Made by a program: the position numbers and the translations under genes. From Akkermansiaceae bacterium (GTDB taxonomy: Bacteria > Verrucomicrobiota > Verrucomicrobiia > Verrucomicrobiales > Akkermansiaceae): a DNA stretch of 5,633 nt. Positions 1 to 4,978 of this stretch are shown one piece after another. The DNA is taken from contig JAHDGN010000241.1 in assembly GCA_020627645.1 (NCBI GenBank), positions 1 to 5,633 on the forward strand, read 5' to 3'. The stretch's first letter is position 1; the number at the start of each line of letters is the position of its first letter. The notes below the pieces were generated by a model. The model was not told the origin of the DNA, made no database searches, and saw nothing but the letters and a program-made list of their open reading frames with translations.

Positions 1-415
1 CCTCCCTCTTCGAATGGAACGTCACTGCCAAAATTCCCTGGCTGTCGCAAAACACCTTCAAAATCATGCCAAGGTTGAGTGGGTTCGATTCCCCGGACTT
101 TCTGACGACCCCGAATTCGCAAAAAGTAACAAATACCTCAATGGCCAAGGCGGATCCGTTGTCGTTTTTGGAATCAATGGCGGAGCAGAAGCAGGCTCCC
201 AATTCATTAACTCTCTAAAAATGTTCTCACACGTTGCCAATCTCGGAGATGCCAAATCACTTGCCATCCACCCTGCAAGCACAACTCATTCACAGCTCAC
301 CTCAGAACAACAACTGGCGGGCGGCATCAAACCCGAACTCGTTCGTCTGTCAATCGGCATCGAACACATCGACGACATTTTAGCTGACCTCGACCAGGCT
401 CTCTCCTTAACATAA
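1..415 (+). CDS. metY: O-acetylhomoserine aminocarboxypropyltransferase (sulfhydrylase), 3' part only
   Basis: This is the C-terminal ~137 residues of a PLP-dependent Cys/Met metabolism enzyme. The family converts O-acetylhomoserine plus sulfide (or methanethiol) into homocysteine (or methionine) in the cytoplasm. The reading frame is open from base 2, so the gene begins upstream of the window; family members are about 430 residues, so roughly two thirds is missing, including the PLP-binding lysine. Visible family signatures are LPLRMERH at the left edge, GGSVVVFGI in the middle, the strongly diagnostic GDAKSLAIHPASTTHSQL (bases ~245-298), and the closing VRLSIGIEHIDDILADL (bases ~340-391). 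The ATG at 14 is internal, because the residues before it already match the family. The stop is TAA at 413-415. The frame is intact. I see no terminator in the 87 bases to the next gene. Cystathionine gamma-synthase-type relatives are less likely, because the ANLGDAKSL block fits the sulfhydrylase branch best. Confidence 0.93.
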   Translation, partial: LPLRMERHCQNSLAVAKHLQNHAKVEWVRFPGLSDDPEFAKSNKYLNGQGGSVVVFGINGGAEAGSQFINSLKMFSHVANLGDAKSLAIHPASTTHSQLTSEQQLAGGIKPELVRLSIGIEHIDDILADLDQALSLT

Positions 416-502
416 TTTCACCAAACTTCGAATTTTCAGGACCTCCCCCAAGTCCAATCACCCCACTCAGCCAAATAACACCACCCTAACTCACCACACT
501 AG

Positions 503-1123
503 ATGTCCGGCCTACACCTTCCCGAAGAAGCAGGAGTAATCCTGCTTCCGGACACAGTTCTCTTTCCTCACGGAGGAATGCCTCTCCACATTTTTGAACC
601 CAGATACCGCCAAATGCTTGCCGATGCAATCAGAGGAGACGCCATGTTCTGCGTCGGCAACCTTCTCGGAGACGACTCCAACGATCCAGAACGTTGTGCC
701 GCCCCAGTTGGCACCATCGGCCTCATTCGAGCATCTCATTTATCCAATGAAGGCACCTCAAATCTCGTTATCCAGGGCATTTTCCGTGTTTATTTTGAAG
801 AATGGCTTTCCGAAAAACCATACCCTTTTGCCCGAATTAGACCCATCATCGACACCACGATGACGAAACAGGAGGAATCCGATTCCCTTGGTCGACTTCG
901 AAGCGCCATAAACACCGCTCTCACTGGATTCCCCCCCGAAGTCAAAAAACAGGCAAATAATCTTCTCGATCAGGCCACCGATCCTGCAACCTCTTCAGAC
1001 ATTGTCGCTCAACAATTTATCCACGACGCCAACGACCGCCAACGCCTTCTCGAAACCCCAGAAGTGAGAAAACGCATTGATTTTCTAATACACTTCCTCG
1101 AGAATTCACTACCCCCTAATTGA
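503..1123 (+). CDS. Stand-alone LON substrate-binding (N-terminal) domain protein
   Basis: A 206-residue protein consisting essentially of the LON N-terminal domain (ATP-dependent protease La substrate-binding family). Matching features are LLPDTVLFPHGGMPLHIFE at residues 14-32, then PRYRQML (33-39), a PVGTIGLI strand (~68-75), the LVIQGIFRVYF segment (~87-97), and a C-terminal helical half ending at a short hydrophobic helix (IDFLIHFLE). It has no AAA+ Walker motifs and no Ser-Lys protease domain, so it is not a Lon protease. Stand-alone LON-domain proteins are common and mostly uncharacterised; a substrate-recognition or adaptor role is only a guess. The ATG at 503 follows the metY stop by 87 bases and has no Shine-Dalgarno sequence. 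Its TGA stop at 1121-1123 lies two bases before the next ATG, suggesting co-transcription and possibly coupled translation with the secreted protein downstream. No signal peptide is visible, so it is probably cytoplasmic. Confidence 0.9.
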   Translation: MSGLHLPEEAGVILLPDTVLFPHGGMPLHIFEPRYRQMLADAIRGDAMFCVGNLLGDDSNDPERCAAPVGTIGLIRASHLSNEGTSNLVIQGIFRVYFEEWLSEKPYPFARIRPIIDTTMTKQEESDSLGRLRSAINTALTGFPPEVKKQANNLLDQATDPATSSDIVAQQFIHDANDRQRLLETPEVRKRIDFLIHFLENSLPPN

Positions 1124-1125
1124 GA

Positions 1126-1953
1126 ATGAGAGTCCTTCTCGCCATTATATTTATGATTCCCACGATTTCCGCCCAGACATTGGGTGGATTCGAAACCTTT
1201 CTGCAGGAGGCGAATGCCAATACCTGGAATCTTTTTGACTTTAGCACCAAAGAGACCAACTCGCCCCTCTGGGACTTCCCTGCCGATGCCGGTGACGACA
1301 AAGAAATTTATAGCACCTTTTCAGGCGACCAAGGTTTTTCACTCTTTGCATCCAATATCTCATCCAACCAGTTCTTTGTGGGTGACTACACAACCGCCGG
1401 GATCGAAAGAGTCGAATTCGAAGCCTACGTCGAGGATCCCTCTTCATTCCGGGATCTCGAAATCTACATCCGCTCCGGCAACAATTTCTACTACAGCAGT
1501 CCCTTTGCCGTCGAAGCAGCAGGCTGGTCTTCTGTCGGATATTCCTTCAAAAGAGATCAATGGTTTGTCTTTAACGAAACCAATAACCAATTCATCCCGG
1601 TCGTCCTTGATGATCTCATTCTCTCGAATATTTCCGAAATTGGCGTCAACTTCCACCCTTCCTCAGCTTCAGCTAATGGTAAAGTTGCCGCCCTCGATAA
1701 CTTTGGGTTATTTCCTGAATATACGAACCCTAAGCTAAACATCAACACAACCGAAGCGGGAACATTTATCAGCTTCATTGCCGAAGCTGGGATCCAATAT
1801 ACCATCGAAGCTACTGACGACCTCAGTAAGAGCAACTGGTCCACTTTTGCCTCCCCAATCAATGCCGAAGGCCCATTTTTGGCAGCTGTTCCCGCTTCCC
1901 CAGAACGATTTTTTCGAGTCGTCGCAACCCCATTCATTGTCCAAAACCCCTAA
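1126..1953 (+). CDS. Exported beta-sandwich protein with Verrucomicrobia-type C-terminal domain, function unknown
   Basis: A 275-residue exported protein. It opens with a short signal peptide (MRVLLAIIFMIPTISA), with likely cleavage before Gln17. Residues ~25-200 are rich in aromatics, Ser, Asn and Asp, with alternating strands (for example RVEFEAYVEDPSSFRDLEIYI), and look like a jelly-roll or carbohydrate-binding-like fold; I cannot name the family. Residues ~205-267 form a second small beta domain (ISFIAEAG, then QYTIEATDDLSKSNWSTF, ending ERFFRVVA) of a kind repeatedly found at the C-terminus of secreted proteins in Verrucomicrobiota. I chose ATG 1126 over the in-frame TTG at 1120, because the TTG overlaps the upstream stop and adds only two residues before the signal peptide. 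No catalytic motif or PEP-CTERM sorting tail is visible. It is probably co-transcribed with the LON-domain gene, although a shared job for a cytoplasmic and an exported protein is not obvious. Confidence 0.85.
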   Translation: MRVLLAIIFMIPTISAQTLGGFETFLQEANANTWNLFDFSTKETNSPLWDFPADAGDDKEIYSTFSGDQGFSLFASNISSNQFFVGDYTTAGIERVEFEAYVEDPSSFRDLEIYIRSGNNFYYSSPFAVEAAGWSSVGYSFKRDQWFVFNETNNQFIPVVLDDLILSNISEIGVNFHPSSASANGKVAALDNFGLFPEYTNPKLNINTTEAGTFISFIAEAGIQYTIEATDDLSKSNWSTFASPINAEGPFLAAVPASPERFFRVVATPFIVQNP

Positions 1954-1972
1954 GTGGCAAAATCAGCAGACG

Positions 1973-1984
1973 GTGTGGCCACAC
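1973..1984. promoter_or_regulatory. 12-bp perfect palindrome GTGTGGCCACAC, candidate operator
   Basis: A perfect inverted repeat with no spacer, starting 20 bases after the stop of the exported-protein gene and about 160 bases before the argG ATG. A GTGGC at 1954-1958 can alternatively pair with the GCCAC at 1978-1982 to form a longer hairpin. No T-run follows, so it does not look like an intrinsic terminator. A dimeric regulator site is possible. It does not match the E. coli ArgR box. Function is unproven. Confidence 0.3.
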
Positions 1985-2099
1985 TAGTAATCTTGGGTAA
2001 TCACGTTCGCCCGCAACCAAATTCTAAACAATACAGACCCAAATCGACACCTTCCTACCCCCTCCCGAGCAAAAACCAATTCAGGCGATCACTCTCGCA

Positions 2100-2127
2100 T
2101 TGAAACTTGAAACTTGAGAATTGAGCT
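2100..2127 (+). repeat. Degenerate heptamer repeat (four TTGA units spaced 7 bases) before argG
   Basis: Two exact copies of TTGAAAC (2100-2106 and 2107-2113) are followed directly by TTGAGAA (2114-2120) and TTGAGCT (2121-2127), so TTGA recurs every 7 bases four times. The block ends 16 bases before the argG ATG, so it lies in or near the leader. It could bind a regulator or be chance low-complexity sequence. The in-frame TTG at 2114 belongs to this repeat and is not a convincing start codon. Confidence 0.45.
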
Positions 2128-2143
2128 TCAAAACTCACCCCGC

Positions 2144-3454
2144 ATGAAAATCGTCGTCGCATATTCCGGAGGACTCGACACCTCCGTCCTCCTCCGCTGG
2201 CTCAAAGATAAATACAACGCAGAAATCATCGCCTACTGCGCCGACGTCGGTCAAGGTGAAGAACTCGACGGACTCGAAGCCAAAGCCCTAGCAACCGGAG
2301 CGTCAAAATGCTTTATTGGTGACCTTCGCGAAGAATTTGCCTCTGACTTCATTTTCCCCATGTTCCAGGCAAATGCCATCTACGAAGGACGATACCTCCT
2401 CGGTACTTCAATTGCCCGCCCATGCATCATCAAAGGAATGCTCGACGTCGCAAGGGCAGAAGGAGCAGACGCCATCGCCCACGGAGCAACCGGAAAAGGA
2501 AACGACCAAGTGCGCTTCGAACTTGCTCTCAACGCCCTTGCTCCCGATATCAAAATGATTGCCCCCTGGCGCGACGATTCCTTCCGTGAACAATTTCCAG
2601 GCCGTGCGGAAATGATCGCCTACTGTGAGGAAAACGGCATCGACGTTCAGGCCTCCAATAAAAAACCCTATTCGATGGATCGAAACCTTCTCCACATTTC
2701 TTTCGAGGCAGGCCAACTCGAAGACACCTGGTATGATGGATCTACCGAAGCAGATAAAGACATGTATGTCCTATCAACCTCTCCAGAGGAAGCTCCCGAC
2801 ACCCCCGAATACCTTCAGCTCCTATTCGAAGAAGGAAACATCGTCGGCCTCAAAAACGAAAACCTACCCTCATACATCTCCGAACTTGCTGACTTCGAAG
2901 TTCTTGGCGAAAAAGAAGGCTACACTCTGCTCTCCCCCTACGGAGTCATGAGAGTTCTCAACCATTTGGGTGGCAGACATGGTATCGGACGCGTCGACAT
3001 TGTCGAAAATCGCTTCGTCGGCATGAAATCGCGCGGTATTTACGAGACACCCGGAGGAACCATTCTTCTGGCTGCCCACCAAGACCTTGAAACCCTCACG
3101 ATCGACCGCGAAGCCCAACATCTTCGCGACTCGCTCATCCCAAAATACGCCCAGCTCGTTTACAACGGATTCTGGTTCGCCCCCGAAAGAGAAGCCCTCC
3201 AAGCCCTCGTCTCCGAAACACAAAAAACCGTCAACGGTGAAGTCCGCGTCAAACTCTATAAAGGAAACATCATCAACGCTGGCCGCCGCTCTCCAAACTC
3301 ACTCTACAGCGAAGACATCGCAACAATGGAAGGTGGACAAGAGGAAGCCTACAATCAAAACGACGCCACCGGCTTTATCGCGCTCAACGGACTTCGACTA
3401 AAACAGTTCGCGAGAGTAAACACTCTAAATCCATCGCCTAAATCCGAAGGCTGA
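2144..3454 (+). CDS. argG: Argininosuccinate synthase
   Basis: This cytoplasmic enzyme joins citrulline and aspartate, using ATP, to make argininosuccinate, the penultimate step of arginine synthesis. The 436-residue product has all the expected blocks: ATP-pyrophosphatase loop SGGLDTS (8-14), CADVGQGEE (32-40), YEGRYLLGTS (80-89), HGATGKGNDQVRFE (113-126), PYSMDRN (175-181), VENRFVGMKSRGIYETPGGT (287-306) and the oligomerisation-tail region LYSEDIATMEGG (387-398). ATG 2144 is the start because SGGLDTS normally sits about eight residues from the N-terminus; the in-frame TTG at 2114 would add ten unmatched residues. At 436 residues it is longer than the usual ~400, partly through a C-terminal tail after GFIALNGLRL (KQFARVN... 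to the stop). The last 50 codons recur, degraded, at 4659-4808. No Shine-Dalgarno sequence precedes the ATG. The gene is flanked by a 190-base upstream gap and a 123-base downstream gap, so it is probably transcribed on its own. Confidence 0.97.
   Translation: MKIVVAYSGGLDTSVLLRWLKDKYNAEIIAYCADVGQGEELDGLEAKALATGASKCFIGDLREEFASDFIFPMFQANAIYEGRYLLGTSIARPCIIKGMLDVARAEGADAIAHGATGKGNDQVRFELALNALAPDIKMIAPWRDDSFREQFPGRAEMIAYCEENGIDVQASNKKPYSMDRNLLHISFEAGQLEDTWYDGSTEADKDMYVLSTSPEEAPDTPEYLQLLFEEGNIVGLKNENLPSYISELADFEVLGEKEGYTLLSPYGVMRVLNHLGGRHGIGRVDIVENRFVGMKSRGIYETPGGTILLAAHQDLETLTIDREAQHLRDSLIPKYAQLVYNGFWFAPEREALQALVSETQKTVNGEVRVKLYKGNIINAGRRSPNSLYSEDIATMEGGQEEAYNQNDATGFIALNGLRLKQFARVNTLNPSPKSEG
3305..3454 (+). 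repeat. argG 3' end, intact member of a diverged direct repeat
   Basis: The last 49 codons plus the stop of argG match bases 4659-4808 at a constant offset of 1354 bases without any gap. By hand count about 106 of 150 positions are identical. The longest exact block is 16 bases (3309-3324 against 4663-4678). Similarity is higher in the first two thirds (about 78%) and lower in the C-terminal tail, but QFARVN and the final Gly-stop are shared. Confidence 0.85.
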
Positions 3455-3468
3455 GCGATCTAACAAAC

Positions 3469-3485
3469 CTAGCTGGTCAAGCTAG
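3469..3485 (+). other. Stem-loop after argG (CTAGCT / AGCTAG)
   Basis: A perfect 6-bp stem (3469-3474 with 3480-3485) with a 5-base loop lies 14 bases after the argG stop. The stem is weak and no T-run follows it, so it is at best a factor-dependent terminator or an mRNA-stabilising 3' structure. A 5-bp hairpin lies at almost the same distance after the broken argG copy (4824-4842). Confidence 0.35.
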
Positions 3486-3577
3486 CCCAAAACATCGTCC
3501 CAAAAATCAAAAAAACACAGAACCTTTTGAACAAACTTCAAGTCAAACTGACCAATCAACATTCGCCAAATAAATCA

Positions 3578-4432
3578 ATGAAATTAGCTTTATCTTCGAT
3601 CATCACCATCGCTGCCTTCTTATCACCTACCCAAGGCCAAGAAATAGCGAAACCGAAAGCGAAAACCTACATTCTCGCAAAAAAAGGACATCTTCCTCCA
3701 ATCGGTTCCAAATACTCCGTCAACAACTCCATGGCCCTCAAAAATGGCGTGATGAAAATGAAAATGGGGGAGCAGGGATTCGATGCCACAGTCGAAACCA
3801 CCCAAAAAGAGTCAGAAAACTATCAATTCCTCGCTAAGGACAGAATCCGCATCACCCAAACCGAATCCGAGTCAACAAACAAGGTTGTCATGATGGGCAA
3901 TGAACAACCTGCACAAAAAGCCCCCACCCCTCTGCTCAACCAACCAGTTGTCCTTACCAAAAAAGAAAACAAATGGACCGGACAACTCGAAGACGGAAAT
4001 GCGACCGAAGAACAAAAAAAAGCCATCGAAAAAATCGCTCAAAAAATCAATGATGACAATAACAACAAGTTGTATGGCTATGAACCACGCAAGATCGGCG
4101 ATAAATGGAAAACTGCCCCTGGAAACTTCCTCGGCCAGGACGACCTCAAAGGCGAGGTGACTGTCAACTTTCTCCGAACCGAAAAATTCAACGGAATCGA
4201 ATGCGCTGTCCTGAGTTGCGAATTCGACGTATCCGGATCCAACGACGATTTCAAAGGGGCCACAATGACCCTAACAGGAAAAGCCACGATTCACCGCTCC
4301 CTCCAAGACTTAGTCGATCTCAACATTGATTTTAAAGGTTGTATGGAGATGAAAGGCGATATGGCAGAGGGCCTTAAAATGGAGATGAAAGGTGACATGA
4401 ACATGAAATCAAAAGCCACTCTCACCAAATAA
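3578..4432 (+). CDS. Exported lysine-rich protein of unknown function
   Basis: A 284-residue protein that I do not recognise. It begins with a clear signal peptide (MKLALSSIITIAAFLSPTQG), with likely cleavage before Gln21, so it is periplasmic or secreted; there is no lipobox Cys and no later membrane segment. The mature chain is hydrophilic and rich in Lys, Met, Asn and Glu. A charged helical stretch lies at ~145-167 (EEQKKAIEKIAQKI). It is followed by probable beta strands, with two Cys in GIECAVLSCEF and another in FKGCMEM. Near the C-terminus MEMKGDM occurs twice (residues 256-262 and 268-274). The overall shape, strands followed by amphipathic Met/Lys repeats, suggests a beta-rich soluble domain, but no function can be assigned. 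ATG 3578 is chosen over the in-frame TTG at 3527, because the 17 extra residues would bury the signal peptide. The gene has no Shine-Dalgarno sequence and ends at the strong terminator at 4454-4487, so it is probably monocistronic or the last gene of a unit with argG. Confidence 0.85.
   Translation: MKLALSSIITIAAFLSPTQGQEIAKPKAKTYILAKKGHLPPIGSKYSVNNSMALKNGVMKMKMGEQGFDATVETTQKESENYQFLAKDRIRITQTESESTNKVVMMGNEQPAQKAPTPLLNQPVVLTKKENKWTGQLEDGNATEEQKKAIEKIAQKINDDNNNKLYGYEPRKIGDKWKTAPGNFLGQDDLKGEVTVNFLRTEKFNGIECAVLSCEFDVSGSNDDFKGATMTLTGKATIHRSLQDLVDLNIDFKGCMEMKGDMAEGLKMEMKGDMNMKSKATLTK
4343..4399 (+). repeat. Two 21-base direct repeats encoding MEMKGDM
   Basis: Bases 4343-4363 and 4379-4399 are the same 21-mer apart from two synonymous third-position changes (GGC/GGT and GAT/GAC). 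They sit in frame near the 3' end of the exported lysine-rich protein gene. They probably arose by a small internal duplication, separated by 15 bases encoding AEGLK. Confidence 0.7.
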
Positions 4433-4453
4433 TCATCGATCCAAAAGAGAACT

Positions 4454-4487
4454 GGCGGCGCGCCCTCACCGGCAGCGCCGTTTTTTT
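4454..4487 (+). terminator. Strong intrinsic terminator
   Basis: The outer stem CGGCGC (4456-4461) pairs with GCGCCG (4475-4480). It is extended inward by GCC (4462-4464) with GGC (4471-4473), leaving a CTCACC loop and a single bulged A at 4474. Two G-U pairs can extend the base. Seven T residues follow directly (4481-4487). The terminator starts 21 bases after the stop of the exported lysine-rich protein gene and insulates the pseudogene scar from read-through. Confidence 0.9.
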
Positions 4488-4538
4488 ACCCATATTCCCG
4501 ACAAGACATCTCACCCACATTCGTTATAAAACAATCGA

Positions 4539-4658
4539 ATGATCCGCTGGTTTGCTCGCAACGACATCGCCTCCAACCTCCTAATGGTCGCGATCGTTCT
4601 CGCTGGGGCCTACGTGGCATTTCAAAAAATCCCTCTCGAAGTCCGACCCACCCGCGAC
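4539..4658 (+). pseudogene. RND-family efflux transporter, 5' remnant (first ~39 codons)
   Basis: The ATG at 4539 opens a frame whose first ~39 residues match the N-terminus of RND (HAE1/AcrB-like) inner-membrane pumps: MIRWFARNDIASNLLM, then a hydrophobic transmembrane segment 1 and the family-typical KIPLEV. Such pumps are normally over 1000 residues with 12 membrane segments. Here similarity ends around codon 39-40 and the frame runs straight into a broken copy of the argG tail. The combined open frame is 72 codons (4539-4757). A membrane-anchored micropeptide could still be made. However, the first segment alone cannot transport anything, and no membrane-fusion or outer-membrane partner gene is nearby. 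A TATAAA lies at 4525-4530, too close to the ATG to be a persuasive -10 box. The junction lies at about 4650-4658, just before the shared TAC codon. Confidence 0.8.
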
Positions 4659-4808
4659 TACGGCGAAGACATCGCAACGGTGAAAGATGGGCAAGAAGAA
4701 GCCTATTACCAAAACGACGCCAGTGACTTCATCGCCCCCAATGGCCTGCGCCTCTAACAGTTTGCTCGTGTCAACAATACCGAAACATCCAGCGATCCCA
4801 GCGGCTGA
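4659..4808 (+). pseudogene. Broken second copy of the argG 3' end
   Basis: In the same frame as the RND remnant, codons from TAC 4659 align without gaps to ArgG residues 388-436 and its stop. Shared residues include EDIAT, GQEEAY, QNDA, FIA, NGLRL, QFARVN and the final Gly before TGA (4806-4808). The codon matching Lys419 of ArgG is TAA here (4755-4757), a nonsense change that ends the chimeric frame early, although the QFARVN that follows is still readable. Eleven of the first 31 aligned codons differ only synonymously, and within QFARVN an Arg codon differs by two bases (AGA versus CGT). The fragment therefore descends from an argG that stayed under selection after splitting from the present one. 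It is a remnant, not a working gene; the catalytic domain is absent. Confidence 0.88.
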
Positions 4809-4823
4809 TCAATCTAAGGTCTC

Positions 4824-4842
4824 GATAGGCAGTTTGGCTATC
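4824..4842 (+). other. Stem-loop after the broken argG copy (GATAG / CTATC)
   Basis: A 5-bp stem (4824-4828 with 4838-4842) with a 9-base loop lies 15 bases after the TGA at 4806-4808. No T-run follows. Its near-identical spacing to the hairpin after intact argG suggests the shared region may extend into the 3' flank, although the stem bases differ. Chance cannot be excluded for so short a stem. Confidence 0.25.
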
Positions 4843-4930
4843 TCTCCAAATTGTCGAAAACAAACCGCCTTCCAACAACGAGGCTGCCTTCTTCTACACA
4901 AAAAAAACATAAAATCATATCCTCCAAACC

Positions 4931-4959
4931 TTGAAATTTCCCCATTCCTTGGGTATCAC
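4931..4959 (+). promoter_or_regulatory. Candidate sigma-70-like promoter (TTGAAA - 17 bp - TATCAC)
   Basis: TTGAAA at 4931-4936 and TATCAC at 4954-4959 are separated by exactly 17 bases and match the consensus hexamers at 5/6 and 4/6 positions. They end 19 bases before the ATG at 4979, giving a very short leader. This is the only reasonable promoter I see for the last gene, which lies downstream of a terminator and a dead gene. The rest of 4809-4978 shows nothing else clear. Confidence 0.35.
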
Positions 4960-4978
4960 CTTCCGACCGTTGAAACCC

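Noticed and set aside
1557..1937. A 126-codon minus-strand open frame
   Set aside because: It is antisense to the exported beta-sandwich protein, whose sense frame has a signal peptide and a recognisable C-terminal domain.
2114..2143. TTG at 2114 as the argG start
   Set aside because: It would add ten residues before the conserved N-terminus and lies in the heptad repeat; ATG 2144 fits the family.
2408..3223. Minus-strand open frames inside argG
   Set aside because: They are shadows of the argG coding sequence, whose identity is certain.
3469..3485. Intrinsic terminator after argG
   Set aside because: The stem is short and AT-containing, and no T-run follows; it is kept only as a stem-loop.
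3527..3577. TTG at 3527 as the start of the exported lysine-rich protein
   Set aside because: It would place 17 polar residues before a textbook signal peptide that begins at ATG 3578.
4809..4978. Continuation of RND or argG similarity, or a small RNA, in this gap
   Set aside because: Beyond the short hairpin and the candidate promoter I find no coding match, strong structure or repeat.
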